A stretch of 64,000 nt of DNA from Candolleomyces eurysporus (Eukaryota; Basidiomycota; Agaricomycetes; Agaricales; Psathyrellaceae), in contig JANBPK010000758.1 of the NCBI GenBank assembly GCA_027579435.1, positions 1 through 64,000 of the forward strand, given 5' to 3'. Each line of letters opens with the position of its first letter. The stretch's first letter is position 1. The position numbers were made by a program, and so were the translations under genes. The notes under the pieces were generated by a model. That model was not told the origin of the DNA and made no database searches. It saw only the letters and a program-made list of their open reading frames with translations. This document shows positions 23,019 to 33,912 of the stretch, piece by piece.

Positions 23019-24983
23019 TTAAGATTTGAGTTTATCCAGCGTGTTACGAAGTATACGAATATCATCTTGTCGGCGAATCTTCCAATCGTCACAAGTCCGG
23101 CCAATCGTCAACTCGAGATTTAGATTCGACGTTGGATACTCTACCTCCTCATCCTTACCTCCCCAATCGAAATCGATCAACCAAAATTGATGATCACCAG
23201 CGCTAAGGATATTGACATCCCGTAAGTCGCCATGTACAAGACCTTCTTCATGAAACCCGTTCACCAGTTCCGTTAGCCGTGGCTCCAGCTGGGCGCTTTG
23301 AACCGGTGACGCGCCCGAAAGATACTCCATGGCGATCCCATACCAACCCCCAGGAAGGCGCTCGAAACCGAGAATTCGTGGCGCATGGCCCTTTTTGAAG
23401 CAGTAATCGTGCAGTTCGATGCAGTACGTTCGAGAAAACTTGACGAGAATTAAATTCTTGACGTCTCTACCACTACGGGCATGGGCAAGGTACAGCTGCC
23501 GATAACTTTGTCGAGAGGGATGGTACTGCATAATCTCGAATTCAATATATCCATCGGGGGAGCCATAGCTGCATAGTTTGGAAGTGGCAGGGAGACGGTA
23601 AGTGCCGTTGGTGATAGGAGAGGACGGTGTGTTGAGGTGAAGCTCAACATCGGCAACGATATGGGCTTGCAGCTCTGACGCAGCCGCAAAGGCCCGGTAC
23701 AGCGCCTCCCGCTCCTTCCCGCTGCTAGCGGATTGAAGACATGACAATGCCGGGGTGAGGCTGACAACCCTGTACTGATGGCCGAGTAAGACAATGGCAT
23801 AAAACCTAACTTCATGACCTGAAGGATTCAAGCGTTAAACCCTTAATCGAGGCTGACATCTGCTGCACTCACCAATGATAGTGATTCCCAGGCACGGAAT
23901 TCTCCATTTCTGCAACAATTGTCGCCTTCCATCGATGCAGGCATGAAGATGCGCAACGTATGCCACAGCCTCAACATGAGGCAGAGCGGTAATCCCGGTC
24001 AGCTCGTTTTTGAACTCGACAACAGTGACGGGCCCGTCATGTCGGCCAACACTATGGCCAACACTATGGCCATCTGACCTTACGCTTCCAATCGCAGCAG
24101 CGGAGAGCGAAGGAGTCGCCGAGTCACTACGGATGGCAAGAATGAGGTTGAGAAGAGGTAGCCCTGCATCACACCGCTCGTCCTCAAGGCGGTAGAAACG
24201 AGACATCGTCTCGGCAAATTTGTCCACGGCCGGTTTGAACCGCTCGATGTCAGTCGCTTTTCGACAGGCAATGATGTCTTCAAAATGACCGAACCCATGA
24301 TAGAGGAGTGCGATAGGGGCAATGTCAGCGTCAGGGGAAAGGACGATCGTCGAGAATCTTCTCGAAAGGGTTGTGTTGAATGCTCTCGTAGGTAGATGGT
24401 CGCGCCACCTGGGACGGGGCGTCCTGGGCGAGTCTGGTGCGCTTGAGGAGATCGTGCTGCAGCAGAGAGGAAGAAGCCGAGCGTTTGACGGTTGCTGGAA
24501 AAGGGTATAAGACAGTCGGAACACGATTTAAGGACACCGTGGCAGAAAATAGTGTCAACGGGGGGAGGAAAACGACAGACTGCGAGAAAATCTCACCAGG
24601 TATCAACACGATAACATGTAGATAATCCTCTCGCGGGTTCGGGAATAGGTCCGATATCTTCTTGAGAGGTCCAAGCCGTCGTTCTTTATTGACGTCGAAG
24701 TTACTTAGATCTGGACCCAGGCTGTCACCGGCAGGGAGCGACACTTGGATAAGTTGTAGCTCAAGTGCCGCGATACTAGCAAAAGTATTAGGGAGCTCCT
24801 TCTTGATCAAGTCCCTGAGGATGCTGACGTTCTCTCTCGGAGAGATCTTGATGGTGAATAGTCTATCGGGATTATCGCCNAAAAATTAGACAGTTTAAGG
24901 ATGTGACTGCCGCAGGATCTGGAACTATGAGGGGGAATGAATAAGAATAATAAAGCGAACGTACCGACGGGGCTGGCAATCAT
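23019..24983 (-). CDS. Crinkler-type N-terminus fused to a protein-kinase domain
   Basis: Exons: 24965-24983, 24597-24878, 23873-24494, 23019-23818; about 573 residues if one frameshift is discounted. The first 90 residues match the Crinkler (CRN) leader: RLFTIKISPRENVSILRDLI, then ALELQLIQVSLPAGDSLGPD, RRLGPLKKISDLF and LHVIVLIP, the ubiquitin-like domain followed by the L..PLxKLSxxF...LHxxV pattern. The C-terminal third is a kinase: LVKF (candidate beta-3 Lys), HGDLRDVNIL (catalytic loop) and LIDFDWGG (metal loop), so the key catalytic positions are present. The middle section is unassigned. Breaks: the C4 run on the coding strand at 24334-24337 shifts the frame by one, and the exon-2 acceptor includes an N at 24880. 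Start choice is weak; the flank just upstream is a repeat border. Known CRN proteins of oomycetes and fungi include C-terminal kinases; the role in a mushroom is inferred to be inter-organism or self/non-self conflict. Confidence 0.75.
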
Positions 24984-25052
24984 TATATGAAAGGTGTCAT
25001 CGGATAGCCTGGCGGGAAAGATGGCTGTGACTCGGAGCGTCTGGGTTGGGAG

Positions 25053-25910
25053 GAGATGTCTGGCGGGCCCGATTGGACAAAAATAAAAGGTCTGAGTTAA
25101 CTAAAAGTATTGACGCACACAATAAATATTTCTTTTACAAAATATCTTATATTGACAAAAAGTCTTATCGTCATAAAAAACCTTATCTTCACAAAAGGTT
25201 CTGTGATACATTCGTGGGCTGTCGGTCGGAGTTGGATGTTACTTCTACGTTGGCTGCCCCATGAACGAAAGGGGTGATAGCTAGTCTCCCGTAGTCAGAC
25301 TCAACGAGTTCGTGTCGAGAGGCTTGAATAGGACACTCACATGTAGAGGTGATAGCAGGTGCCACAACGATGGGAATGCCGTCCGTCTGAGCCTGTCATT
25401 GGCTGGAGGAATTCCCCGAGAGAAAGGCAGAGCGGTTGTTGCTCGTACATGCTGGGGGACTTCCTGAAATAACGGGGGTGAAATTTGAGCATGTTGACCG
25501 CGTCCTGAAGCCGGCCGGCAGTCCTTGAGATTAATTTATCCAAAATGAAGAATAGGATATGCGTACAGGCGGGCACTACAGTCCCCCGCATTGGCACTGC
25601 GAATGGAAATGTACCTAGAAAACAGTTTTAATTCTGAGAAATGTTGAAAAAAAATTCCATACAGACACGCATGGCAGGCGAGGACACCTGAAAATTGGGG
25701 AAGTTGGTTCCCGGCGGGGGTCCACGAGGAGGGCGTGCAGTTCGATGGGCGTCCGCCATCCTTGGAGTGACCACGCAAGCTCTGTCAGCAAGGAACTCAC
25801 GCCTAGATACGAAAACCGACAGCATTCGATTCATCGCCTCAGAATCGGCGCACTCCAGATGATTGTAGCGGCAACCTTTGTCGTTCATAACAGGTGAACT
25901 ACTCAACTTT
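25053..25910. repeat. Copy 1 of a local ~0.9-kb duplication
   Basis: Begins at the 20-mer tggcgggcccgattggacaa and matches 26295-27175 over most of its length with indels. Shared landmarks: the AAAAGTCTTATC array, gtgggctgtcggtcggagtt, ttcctgaaataacggg, gcgtacaggcgggcactaca and caacctttgtcgttcataa. This copy has a short internal repeat around 25275-25350 (gtgatag ... gtgatag) absent from the other. It carries no recognisable gene and abuts the 5' end of the Crinkler-kinase gene. Confidence 0.85.
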
Positions 25911-25924
25911 TTATCACTGTGGTA

Positions 25925-26232
25925 GCATTCATCCGGTCCGTTACGTTCTCCGCGGCCGAATGGACCCCCAAAGACTTGTTGGACTATGACACAGAGGAGA
26001 GCATGAAGGAAATATTCCGTAATATCGACGTTCTGTCCTATGGCAACTGATTTGAACTCTGGGTTGTTGGGGGCTTCGGGGGCGTTGAGGTGGGATGGGC
26101 TGAGGAGGGCGATTGCGAGGATGTGTCTGTCTGTGAAGAGGCTTCATTCGGATTATTCCCCGAAGAATAAATGTGTTATAGACCTTGATACATATCGTTG
26201 ACTAGGAGTAGCATGCCTTTTGTTTTTGGTTT
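25925..26232 (+). pseudogene. Relic copy of the F-box gene 3' end
   Basis: Near-identical to 21958-22271: starts at cattcatccggtccgt, passes through the ggatgggctgaggagggcga block and ends after the stop codon with the conserved tail cttttgtttttggt. It covers only the last ~90 codons plus 3' flank. The sequence around gacgttctgtcctatggc has lost bases, so the frame is broken. Lies between the two ~0.9-kb repeat copies. Confidence 0.88.
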
Positions 26233-26294
26233 CGGCGAGCTAGAATAAACGGACAACAACAAAATTGCCTTGGTCCGTTGATTTGGATTTCTTT

Positions 26295-27175
26295 GGCGGG
26301 CCCGATTGGACAAAAATAAAAGGTCTTAAGTTGACTAAAAGTATTGACGCTCACAATAAATCTTTATTTACAAGATATCTTATGTTGATAAAAAGTCTTA
26401 TCCTCATAAAAAGTCTTATCCTCATAAAAAGTCTTATCCTCATAAAAAATCTTATCTTCATAAAAGGTTTTGTGATACACTCGTAGGCTGTCGGTCGGAG
26501 TTGGATGTTACTTACTCCTACGTTGGCTGCCCCATGAACGAAAGGGTGATAGCAGGTGCCGCAACGATGAGAATGCCGTTTATCTGAGCCTGTTGGCTGG
26601 AGGAAATCCCTGAGAGAAAGGCAGAGCAGTTGTTGCTTGTACATGTTGGGGGACTTCCTGAAATAACGGGGTAGAAATTTGAGCATGTTGACCGTCCTGA
26701 AGCCAGCCGGCAGTCCTTGAGATTAATTTATGCAAAAAATAGAATAGGATGCGTACAGGCGAGCATTACAGTCCCCCGCATTCGCACTGCGAACGGAAAA
26801 GTACCTAGAAAACAGTGTTAATTTTGAGAAAGATCGAAAAAATTCCATATGGACACGGGTGGCAGATGGGGACACCTGAAAATTGGGGCAGTTGGTTTCC
26901 GGGTGTCCACGAGGAGGGCGTGTAGTTCAATGGGGAACTCACGCCTAGATATGAAAACCAACAGTATTTTTATTTCGATTCATCGCCAGAATCGGGGCAC
27001 TCCATATTCGGTATGCATTGCCTGCACCTCAGATTTGGGGCCATCTCAACCAGACGGTCGGTGTCACCTTATCATCATGTCCATACCATTGACTGTTCCT
27101 GGGCGCCCTGGTGCTTCCGAGGATGATCGTAGCAACCTTTGTCGTTCATAATAGATGATCTACTCAAACTTATTG
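26295..27175. repeat. Copy 2 of the local ~0.9-kb duplication
   Basis: Homologous to 25053-25910. It differs by an expanded 18-bp tandem array, loss of the gtgatag-bounded insert and a deletion where copy 1 reads cgatgggcgtccgcc. With the F-box relic between them, the two copies suggest a duplicated unit of about 1.2 kb. Confidence 0.85.
26387..26466. repeat. 18-bp tandem repeat (minisatellite), ~4.5 units
   Basis: Unit cataaaaagtcttatcct repeated about four and a half times with minor changes in the last units. The paralogous site near 25157-25200 has only about two and a half diverged units, so the array expanded after or during the duplication. Confidence 0.9.
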
Positions 27176-27539
27176 TAGCTGTAATTTAATTTCTAAGTGA
27201 TGGGCAACATTTTGTGATGATAAGCTAACTTATTGTTGAAATAAGAACTTTTTGATTTTTGTCCAGTCCGGTCCCTCATAGATTTCGGCTAGGGCCTACG
27301 ACTGACAGACGACGACATCCAAGAATTCGTGTGGCCGTGGCACCAAGGTTTTCACAGCAGCATCAATCGCTTTAACGCTGAAAGGCTGTGGCGTGTTGAT
27401 ACGAGTTTGGCTACTCACGGGACGATCCTCGTGGCACTAGAGCCTATCGATGAGCGTTGAGCGCTTATGCGCTTGACCTCTCATTACATTCAACACTCGG
27501 CTTCTCTCCGCTTGAATTACCCATCCTAAACTTGAATTT
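27176..27539. other. 5' flank of the NACHT gene
   Basis: 364 bp. The stretch aacgctgaaaggctgtggc (27377-27395) and its surroundings recur upstream of the deleted paralogue at 30168, so the promoter region was duplicated with the gene. No other gene seen. Confidence 0.5.
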
Positions 27540-29818
27540 ATGGCAGCTACACCCTCGAACATCCAATTGCTTCCCCATGCACACGATTTTCGAATCGATC
27601 AACAAATCATCAACATCTTTGGGAACGTTTCGAACGAGAGAAGAGGTATGTCAACAATGAAAGTAATAATAATGCATACTTGTACTAATGCCATGCCTTT
27701 AGACCTCATTCTTCGACTGAATCCGATCATTGATGCCTCTCACACTCGAAATCGAAAGACATCTCCCCCCGATTCGGAATGCTTCCCTGGGACGAGGAAG
27801 GTGGTGATCAAGGGGATCACCTCTTGGGCCGACACCAGGATTGTACTGGGTACTAAGACTACCCATGTGTACTGGTCCCACGGCTTCGCGGGGAGCGGCA
27901 AGTCCGCGGTTTCTCTTGAAATCGCCAGGATATACGCCGGCTCCGGGCGGCTTCTCGCAAGCTACTTCTTCTTCCGCAACGCGGGAGACAGGAGCGGGAT
28001 GACCAGGTTTGCGGTGACACTGGCGAGCCAACTCGTGGCTACAGTGCCTGCCACGGCTTCATTCATCAATGCTGCCATCGAGGCGGAGCCTGGTTTGCTG
28101 ACGCAGGGTGTGTCCTTGGCTACGCGGCTGGAGCGGTTGGTCTACGAACCGTTTCGGGCTGTTGTGGAACGAGGAATGATCGATAAGACCCTCGTCGAAA
28201 GCCCTTTCATCTTCGTCATTGACGGACTCGACGAATGCGAGGACAAGCAGGGGGTGATGGATTTCATCGACCACATGCTGGATTACTTCAAGAGGCACCC
28301 TTCGATTCCCCTCCGATTCTTCATAGCTAGTCGGGTAGAGGAACACATCCGTGCCCGGTTGTACAACGATGTCGTTCTCTTGGACAATCTTGATAGTCAT
28401 GGGGCCGACAAAGACATCGAAATGTTCCTCGAAGGATCGTTTCAGGCCGCATCGGTACACGATCGCGTCATCCAGGAATACATTCGAGCGCACGGGAAAT
28501 GGCCAACAAAATCGCACATGAACGATTTGGTCGGGCACATCAAGGGATCCTTCGTTCTTGCTTCAACCATATTCAAATTCATCGCCCAGCCGGCTACGGA
28601 AGAAGATCCCTCAACGCCTATGGAACGCCTCCCACTTACCCTCAAGATCAATGGCCTTGACCCTCTTTACGCCCAAACGCTCGCCCGTTCCCAGCATCTC
28701 CGCCATTTTCGCCAGATCATCTCCGCCATCGCCCTTCTCAGGATGCCATTCACAGTTGTTGGATTAGCATCACTTCTTGGGATCGAACGGTTCGAAATCG
28801 TTCACGTCCTGTTAAACTTACAAGCAATCATCCATCTCCCAGGAGCCGACGAAGAGGGCCAAGTGACGGTATGCCATACGTCCTTGCGCGAGTTCCTCAG
28901 GATTGAAAGCCGCTCGGGGCAGTTCTTTGTCCCACCCTCGTTTCAACTCCATTTGTCCTACCATTGCTTTTCCTCTCTCTTTGGGCCGAGCAGGATCTTT
29001 GTCTCACGCGTTGAATATGGCAGGTGGTTCTCCGACGTTCATTGGGATAGTTTTGTTTCATCTGATGCATGCGACTTCGTCACCGAGATTGAGCGGCTCA
29101 AGGCTTGCCAACGTCTACATATCGATCGACTCCCTTATTCCGCATTCCTCTGCAGTATGATCTTCTACTCCCTCTTCCTGAGAAACTTGGACCATCTTCT
29201 GTATGCACTCACCGAGAGTGCCAATCAATTATCGCTAACGGTGGAAAGTCCTGACCGCCGTATCAGACTCTGGCTGGAAGAAGTCAAGATTTATCAGTAC
29301 GTAGGTACTATTGAGCGCACAGTTCAATTCACCGAACAAACGTACGAAACGTTGGATCGTGCCCTCCAACGTGCATCAACCGCTATCCGTGCCAAAGTAT
29401 GCTTTTCGAATTTCAGCCTTCCATTGGCTCATAGAATTGAATACCCCTAGTTTCCCGAACTTCGACGCCTCGACCCTCGCTCAGTTGGACGGCAAAGACA
29501 GTTTTTACTTCAGGACGATCATGCTGGTCATGTACGTGCACTCGACTCCGAGTCAGAACTCCAGCTTTGCTAGGATGATAATCCCCACTTTCAGCTTCAC
29601 TTTTCAGGCATCAACATATTCAGCGTAAGTTGTAGGTTCTTAAATCCTGTAGTGAAAGTCACTGAATCCTTCAACAGCTTCTGGAGTGGATAGTGGCTCG
29701 TGCTAAATTCAAGTGGGAAGCAGCGAAGATAACGCCGCGCCGTCCCCTAGAATTTACTCTCAAGGCGTGGGTTGGCTCGGACGATGACGTTTTTTTCACC
29801 TTTGACGGAGTGCGATAA
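27540..29818 (+). CDS. NACHT-type STAND NTPase (NLR-like)
   Basis: Five exons, 27540-27645, 27703-29396, 29451-29531, 29595-29624 (30 nt) and 29678-29818, giving 683 residues. Walker A is GFAGSGKSAV, Walker B and following acidic residues are FIFVIDGLDECED, and FFIASRVEEHI is the sensor-like R of NACHT modules. Downstream lies the winged-helix-like region (PFTVVGLASLLGIERFEIVHVLLNLQAIIHL, then CHTSLREFL), the common layout of agaricomycete NACHT proteins. The C-terminus ends in IVARAKFKWEAAKITPRRPL and a short acidic tail. No WD40, ankyrin or TPR repeats follow, so it lacks the usual sensor array. STAND NTPases are signal-triggered switches; the role in non-self recognition is inferred. The first intron is 57 bp with no stop in frame, so it may also be retained. 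Confidence 0.87.
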
Positions 29819-30292
29819 CTTCGAGGAACCTGCCACATCTTATGATTCTGGTTCAGACTAAGCAGCCTTGAAAATTGTATGCCCTTCCCCTTGACTCGAG
29901 CCCGTATTCTACAGGGGATGATTGTTTTTAATTGTAGTAGATCCGTCAATGTATTATAGACCTCGATACATATCGTTGAACGAAGAGTACCATGTCTTTT
30001 GTTTTCGATTTCAGGGAGCTAGGATAAACAGACTATAACAAAACCGTAACAAAACCGTAGTCGGCGACGGACAGACCTTCTCCGAGTCGATATGACAGAC
30101 AAGATCTCAATCGCACCGAGGTTTCACGGCACAGAGCTGACCTCAGTGAAGCATCAACCACTTGAACGCTGAAAGGCTGTGGCATGTTGGATACTCACTG
30201 GACAATCCTCAGAGTCGACTCTGTGTGTTGAGTGGACATGCTTTTGACCTCACCTGCTCTCCACTTGGATTCCCCACCATGACCTTGAATGT
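29819..30292. other. Intergenic with a short F-box 3'-tail copy and duplicated NACHT 5' flank
   Basis: At 29946-30010 the sequence tattatagacctcgatacatatcgttga plus the cttttgtttt tail copies the very end of the F-box gene. From about 30095 to 30292 the sequence resembles the NACHT gene 5' flank at 27330-27539 (aacgctgaaaggctgtggc). Confidence 0.7.
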
Positions 30293-31194
30293 ATGGCAGC
30301 TACGCCCCCAGGGATCCAACTATTTCCCTATGCACGCGGTTTTCGAATCGATCAACTAATCATCAAATTTATCTTTGGGAACGTTTCGAAAGAAGAGGTA
30401 TGCCAATAGTGAAAGAACTAATTATGCATACTCAAACGATCGCCATGCCTTCAGACCTCATTCCTCGACTTGATCCGATTCCCGATGCCTCTCACACTCG
30501 AAATCGGGAGACGTCTCCCCCCGACTCAGCATGCTTCCCTGGGACGAGGAAGGCGGTGATCAAGGGGGTCATCTCCTGGATCGACACCAGGATTGAGAGT
30601 TCCGTCCGCACAGTTCAATTCACCAAACAGACATACGAAAAGTTAAAACGAGACCTCCCACGTGCATCAACCGCTATCCGTGCCAAAGTATGCCTTTCGA
30701 GTTTATCCTTATACATTGCCTTCTAAAACTGAATACACCCTTAGTTTCCCGAAATTCCAGACCTTGATACTTGCTCAACCGGACAGGCACTACTGTTTTG
30801 AAAAACATTCTTATCCGGTACGTTCACTTCATTCACAGTTCCAGCTTTCCTGGGATGATAATCCCAACTTTCAGGCTGTCTTTTCGGGCATCGGCATATT
30901 CCATGTAAGTTCTAGGTTCCTGAGTCTTAGAATGAGGGGCACTGAATCCTTCAACAGGCTCTGCAATGGATAGTGGCTCGTGCGAAATTCAAGTGGAAAG
31001 AAGCGAAGATGATACCACGCCGTCCCCTAGAGTTTACTCTCAGTGTGTCAAGTCACACGCACATGCCCGGCCGACAAGGAGGTTACCTGCAGTCAATAAT
31101 TTTCAGCTTTGACGGGGTACATATCGCCAGCGATAGCGATGAATCATCCACATCTTCTGATTCTGATTCTGACTCTGACTCTGGTTCTGACTAA
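30293..31194 (+). pseudogene. NACHT-gene paralogue with the whole NTPase deleted
   Basis: The 5' part (30293-30597) matches the NACHT gene from its start codon to the TSWADTRI codons, and the 3' part (30598-31194) matches from the RTVQFTEQTYE codons to the end, including IVARAKFKWKEAKMIPRRPL. About 1.46 kb between them, with Walker A, Walker B and the winged helix, is missing; the junction sits at an ATT shared by both parental ends. The first exon has also lost four bases relative to the parent before the intron donor, so the reading frame into exon 2 is disturbed. The 3' end has gained a Ser-Asp repeat tail (SDSDSDSDSGSD). It is either a pseudogene or, if splicing shifts, a small adaptor carrying only the two ends. 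Confidence 0.82.
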
Positions 31195-31289
31195 TTGGCT
31201 TTGAAAATTGTATGTCCTTCGCCTTGACTAGAGCTCGTATTCTGTGATGGCTGAGCGCGCGATTATAATTGTAGCGGAGCCGTCAGTTC

Positions 31290-31552
31290 ATTCTAGCTAC
31301 AGCAAGATTCGGCGGATGAAGCGATCGGGGCGTTGCTCGAGTACACGGAGGAGATTACAAAGAGATATTCCAAAATCTCTGTTTCCAATGGCAACTAATT
31401 CGTACTTTGGGTTATTGGGGGCTTGGGGGGCTTTGAGGTCGGATGGGTCGAGGCAAGCGATTGCGAGGGTGTGTTCCTGTGATGAGGTTCCACTCGGATT
31501 ATTTTGTGGGGAAAGAATGTATAATAAGTCTCGATCCGTATCGCTAGTACGA
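31290..31552 (+). pseudogene. Diverged relic of the F-box gene 3' end
   Basis: Aligns with 21975-22238: shared blocks include tttccaatggcaact, tttgggttattgggggcttgggggg, gcgattgcgagg and cgatccgtatcgctag. It is more diverged than the 25925 copy and has no intact frame. Confidence 0.75.
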
Positions 31553-31778
31553 GTCTGTAGTAGCTCTCCGAACAAGACCGAATTTTCAACGCTGCGATGA
31601 GGCTAATGTCTGATAGGAATAAACAGACTACAACAAACCATTTTGGTCCCTGCTGCCAACGACGCCGACGGATCACTGCCAGGGCCAGCCAGACCATCTC
31701 AACGACGACGTCCAAGACCGTCGACACCATCTCGTAGACGCTGGGCACCGTTGGCAACGTTGCCAGCTCCCAGCTAAT

Positions 31779-33912
31779 ATGCGGGCCAAATCCCTACTCT
31801 CCTTAATCACCCTCCCTCTCCGCAATGGCTACGTATTTCTCGTCTGCGTCCTCGTGCTCTTCATGCAGGCAGGATTTCACACAGGACGTCGCGACAAAAC
31901 AATCCACGCCGAAGACACGCTTCTCATCACTCCTGAAATACAAGAGCAGCTTCTGGCCAAGTCTGCCAACGTTCTCCAACCTTTGACCGGCCGGCGGGGT
32001 GTCGTGGATGAGCACCCCATNCCCCAAATTGATGGAAGAAGCGGAGGAGAGGTACAGGAAGAAGCTTTCGAGACAGTCAAAGTCGCTGAAGAAAGCGGTT
32101 GCGGAATATAAAAGAAGATACAAGCGTCCTCCGCCCAAGGGGTTTGATGAGTGGTGGAGCTTTGCACAGAGGAATGATGTCCGCTTCGTTGATGAATACG
32201 ACGGATTAATGGAGGATTTGCAGCCGTTTTGGGGTCTCAGTGGAGCTGAGCTGCGAAGAAGAGCGAGCCAGGTGAGTTTTTAGGAATGCTTTTGCACTGT
32301 CGCGATTTCTTACCGTTGAGATAGGCCGCCGAGCTGCCTTTGGTCGATCTGGTGCGCGTTCGCGACGGCGTGGCAGAGTCTGTGAGCCGTCACCATACAG
32401 GAGTCAGTGGAAGGGCGGAAGGGTTTCGTCTGATGCTGGCGAGGTTCCAAAGTAAAGTACGTTCACAGCCATAACTGTCCCGGATGCGTCTGACCTCTCT
32501 GCAGCTCCCCTACCTGGAATTCCCTATCAACGCAATTCCTGAAAACCGTGTTTTGGTACCCTGGGAGCACATGCAGTATCCCAATCTTACCGTCCAAGAT
32601 TCTTTGGAGGGTCTGTCGTCCATGCTCGGTGGTCCCTTCAGGGTAGATTGGACTGGGGAAGACAACACCTGGGATAAGTGGAGACGCACCTGTCACCCAG
32701 ATTCAGTTGCACGCCGCGTCTTTTCATCCCTTCGAAACGCGTTCCGCCTGCAAACTGTGAATTATTTCAGCCAGGATGATTCACCAGGCAGCGATTTTAA
32801 TTTCACGCCCAACACCTCTGCGTCTATCGACTTTTGCAACAAGCCACAAGCCCATTACCAGCAAGGGCATTTCTTCACCGATTTTCGGCCCATCCATGCC
32901 TTGTATCCGATTTTCAGCCCGGCAAAGGCCCAAGGGTACCTCGACATCCGTATTCCCAGTCACTACTATTACGGGAACACCCCTCGATATACCTATGGAT
33001 GGGATTCAGTAAATCTCGAAGTCAAGGAAGTCGATGCGATGGAACTACCCTGGGAGATGAAACAAGACAAGCTATTCTGGCGAGGCGCCTCGACAGGTGG
33101 AGGGAACCACCCTCCAGGATTTGCCCCCCACTTCCAGCGTCATAGGTTCCTACAAATGACCTCCGACACCTCGGACACTAACAGGACAGTCACCTATGCT
33201 GATCCTCCTGGCTCGAATCGCTTCGTCGCCGCATCAGTTCCGGTCGCCAAATTGAACGAAGAAATTATGGATACTGCGTTTGTGAAGGCCGTCTCCGCAC
33301 AAGCATACCCTGGTGGGGAGTCAGCACTCAGGAAGCTTCATCGCTTTGCGAATTCCGTGCATCTGGGTCGACATTGGGCATTCAAGTACCTGGTCGATCT
33401 TGATGGCGTAGGATACAGCGGACGATTTATGGCTTTCCTGGCTAGCGATAGTGTGCCTCTAAAGGCCACTGTTTATAAGGAGTTCTTCTCGGACTGGATT
33501 GAACCATGGTGCGTTCTTCTTCAATCACCGTTTAGATTTGATTTAAGCTCAGCCTTTCGGCTAGGTTGCATTTCATCCCGTTATCATCAACTTACCAAGA
33601 GGTGTATAACATCCATGCGTATTTCTCGGGACCAACAAAATCCGCACTGGAAGCCCTCGGCTCTCGTCAGGCTGGCGTTCCCCTAGATGAGCGGAGATCC
33701 GTGGAAGGGGACCGGCGGCTACGTCGGATAGCCAGAGCAGGAAAGGAATGGAAGAGGACGATTGGGAGACACGCTGACATGGAAGGTGAGTTTAACTCTG
33801 ATTATCGTGTGTTCTAGGCTAAACGTTACTTTGACTAGCCTATGTCTATCGTCTTTGCCTCGAATGGGCACGGTTGACGAGTGAGGACCGGGATTCCATG
33901 AATTATTCGTAA
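31779..33912 (+). CDS. GT90 (CAP10-like) glycosyltransferase, type II membrane protein
   Basis: Five exons: 31779-32271, 32325-32456, 32505-33508, 33565-33785, 33839-33912; 640 residues once the extra N at 32021 is ignored. A single signal anchor follows the short cytosolic N-terminus (GYVFLVCVLVLFMQAGFHTG). The catalytic region carries the GT90/DUF821 signatures: KLFWRGASTGG, KYLVDLDGVGYSGRF, LASDSVPLKATVYKEFFSDWI and LHFIPLSSTYQEVYNIHAYF. Fungal relatives include the Cryptococcus xylosyltransferase CXT1 and capsule protein CAP10, so it probably acts in the Golgi on xylose- or mannose-containing glycans; the exact acceptor is unknown. It immediately follows the rearranged NACHT region but is itself complete. 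Confidence 0.9.

Noticed and set aside
25046..25264. Small ORF rich in Lys/Tyr from the AAAAGTCTTATC repeat
   Set aside because: Produced by tandem simple sequence and not preserved in the second repeat copy.
26387..26466. Considered as a CRISPR-like array
   Set aside because: Units are contiguous with no spacers, and the genome is eukaryotic; it is a minisatellite.
29571..29573. Premature stop in the NACHT gene
   Set aside because: Lies inside a well-formed 63-bp intron conserved in the paralogue, so it is not a nonsense mutation.
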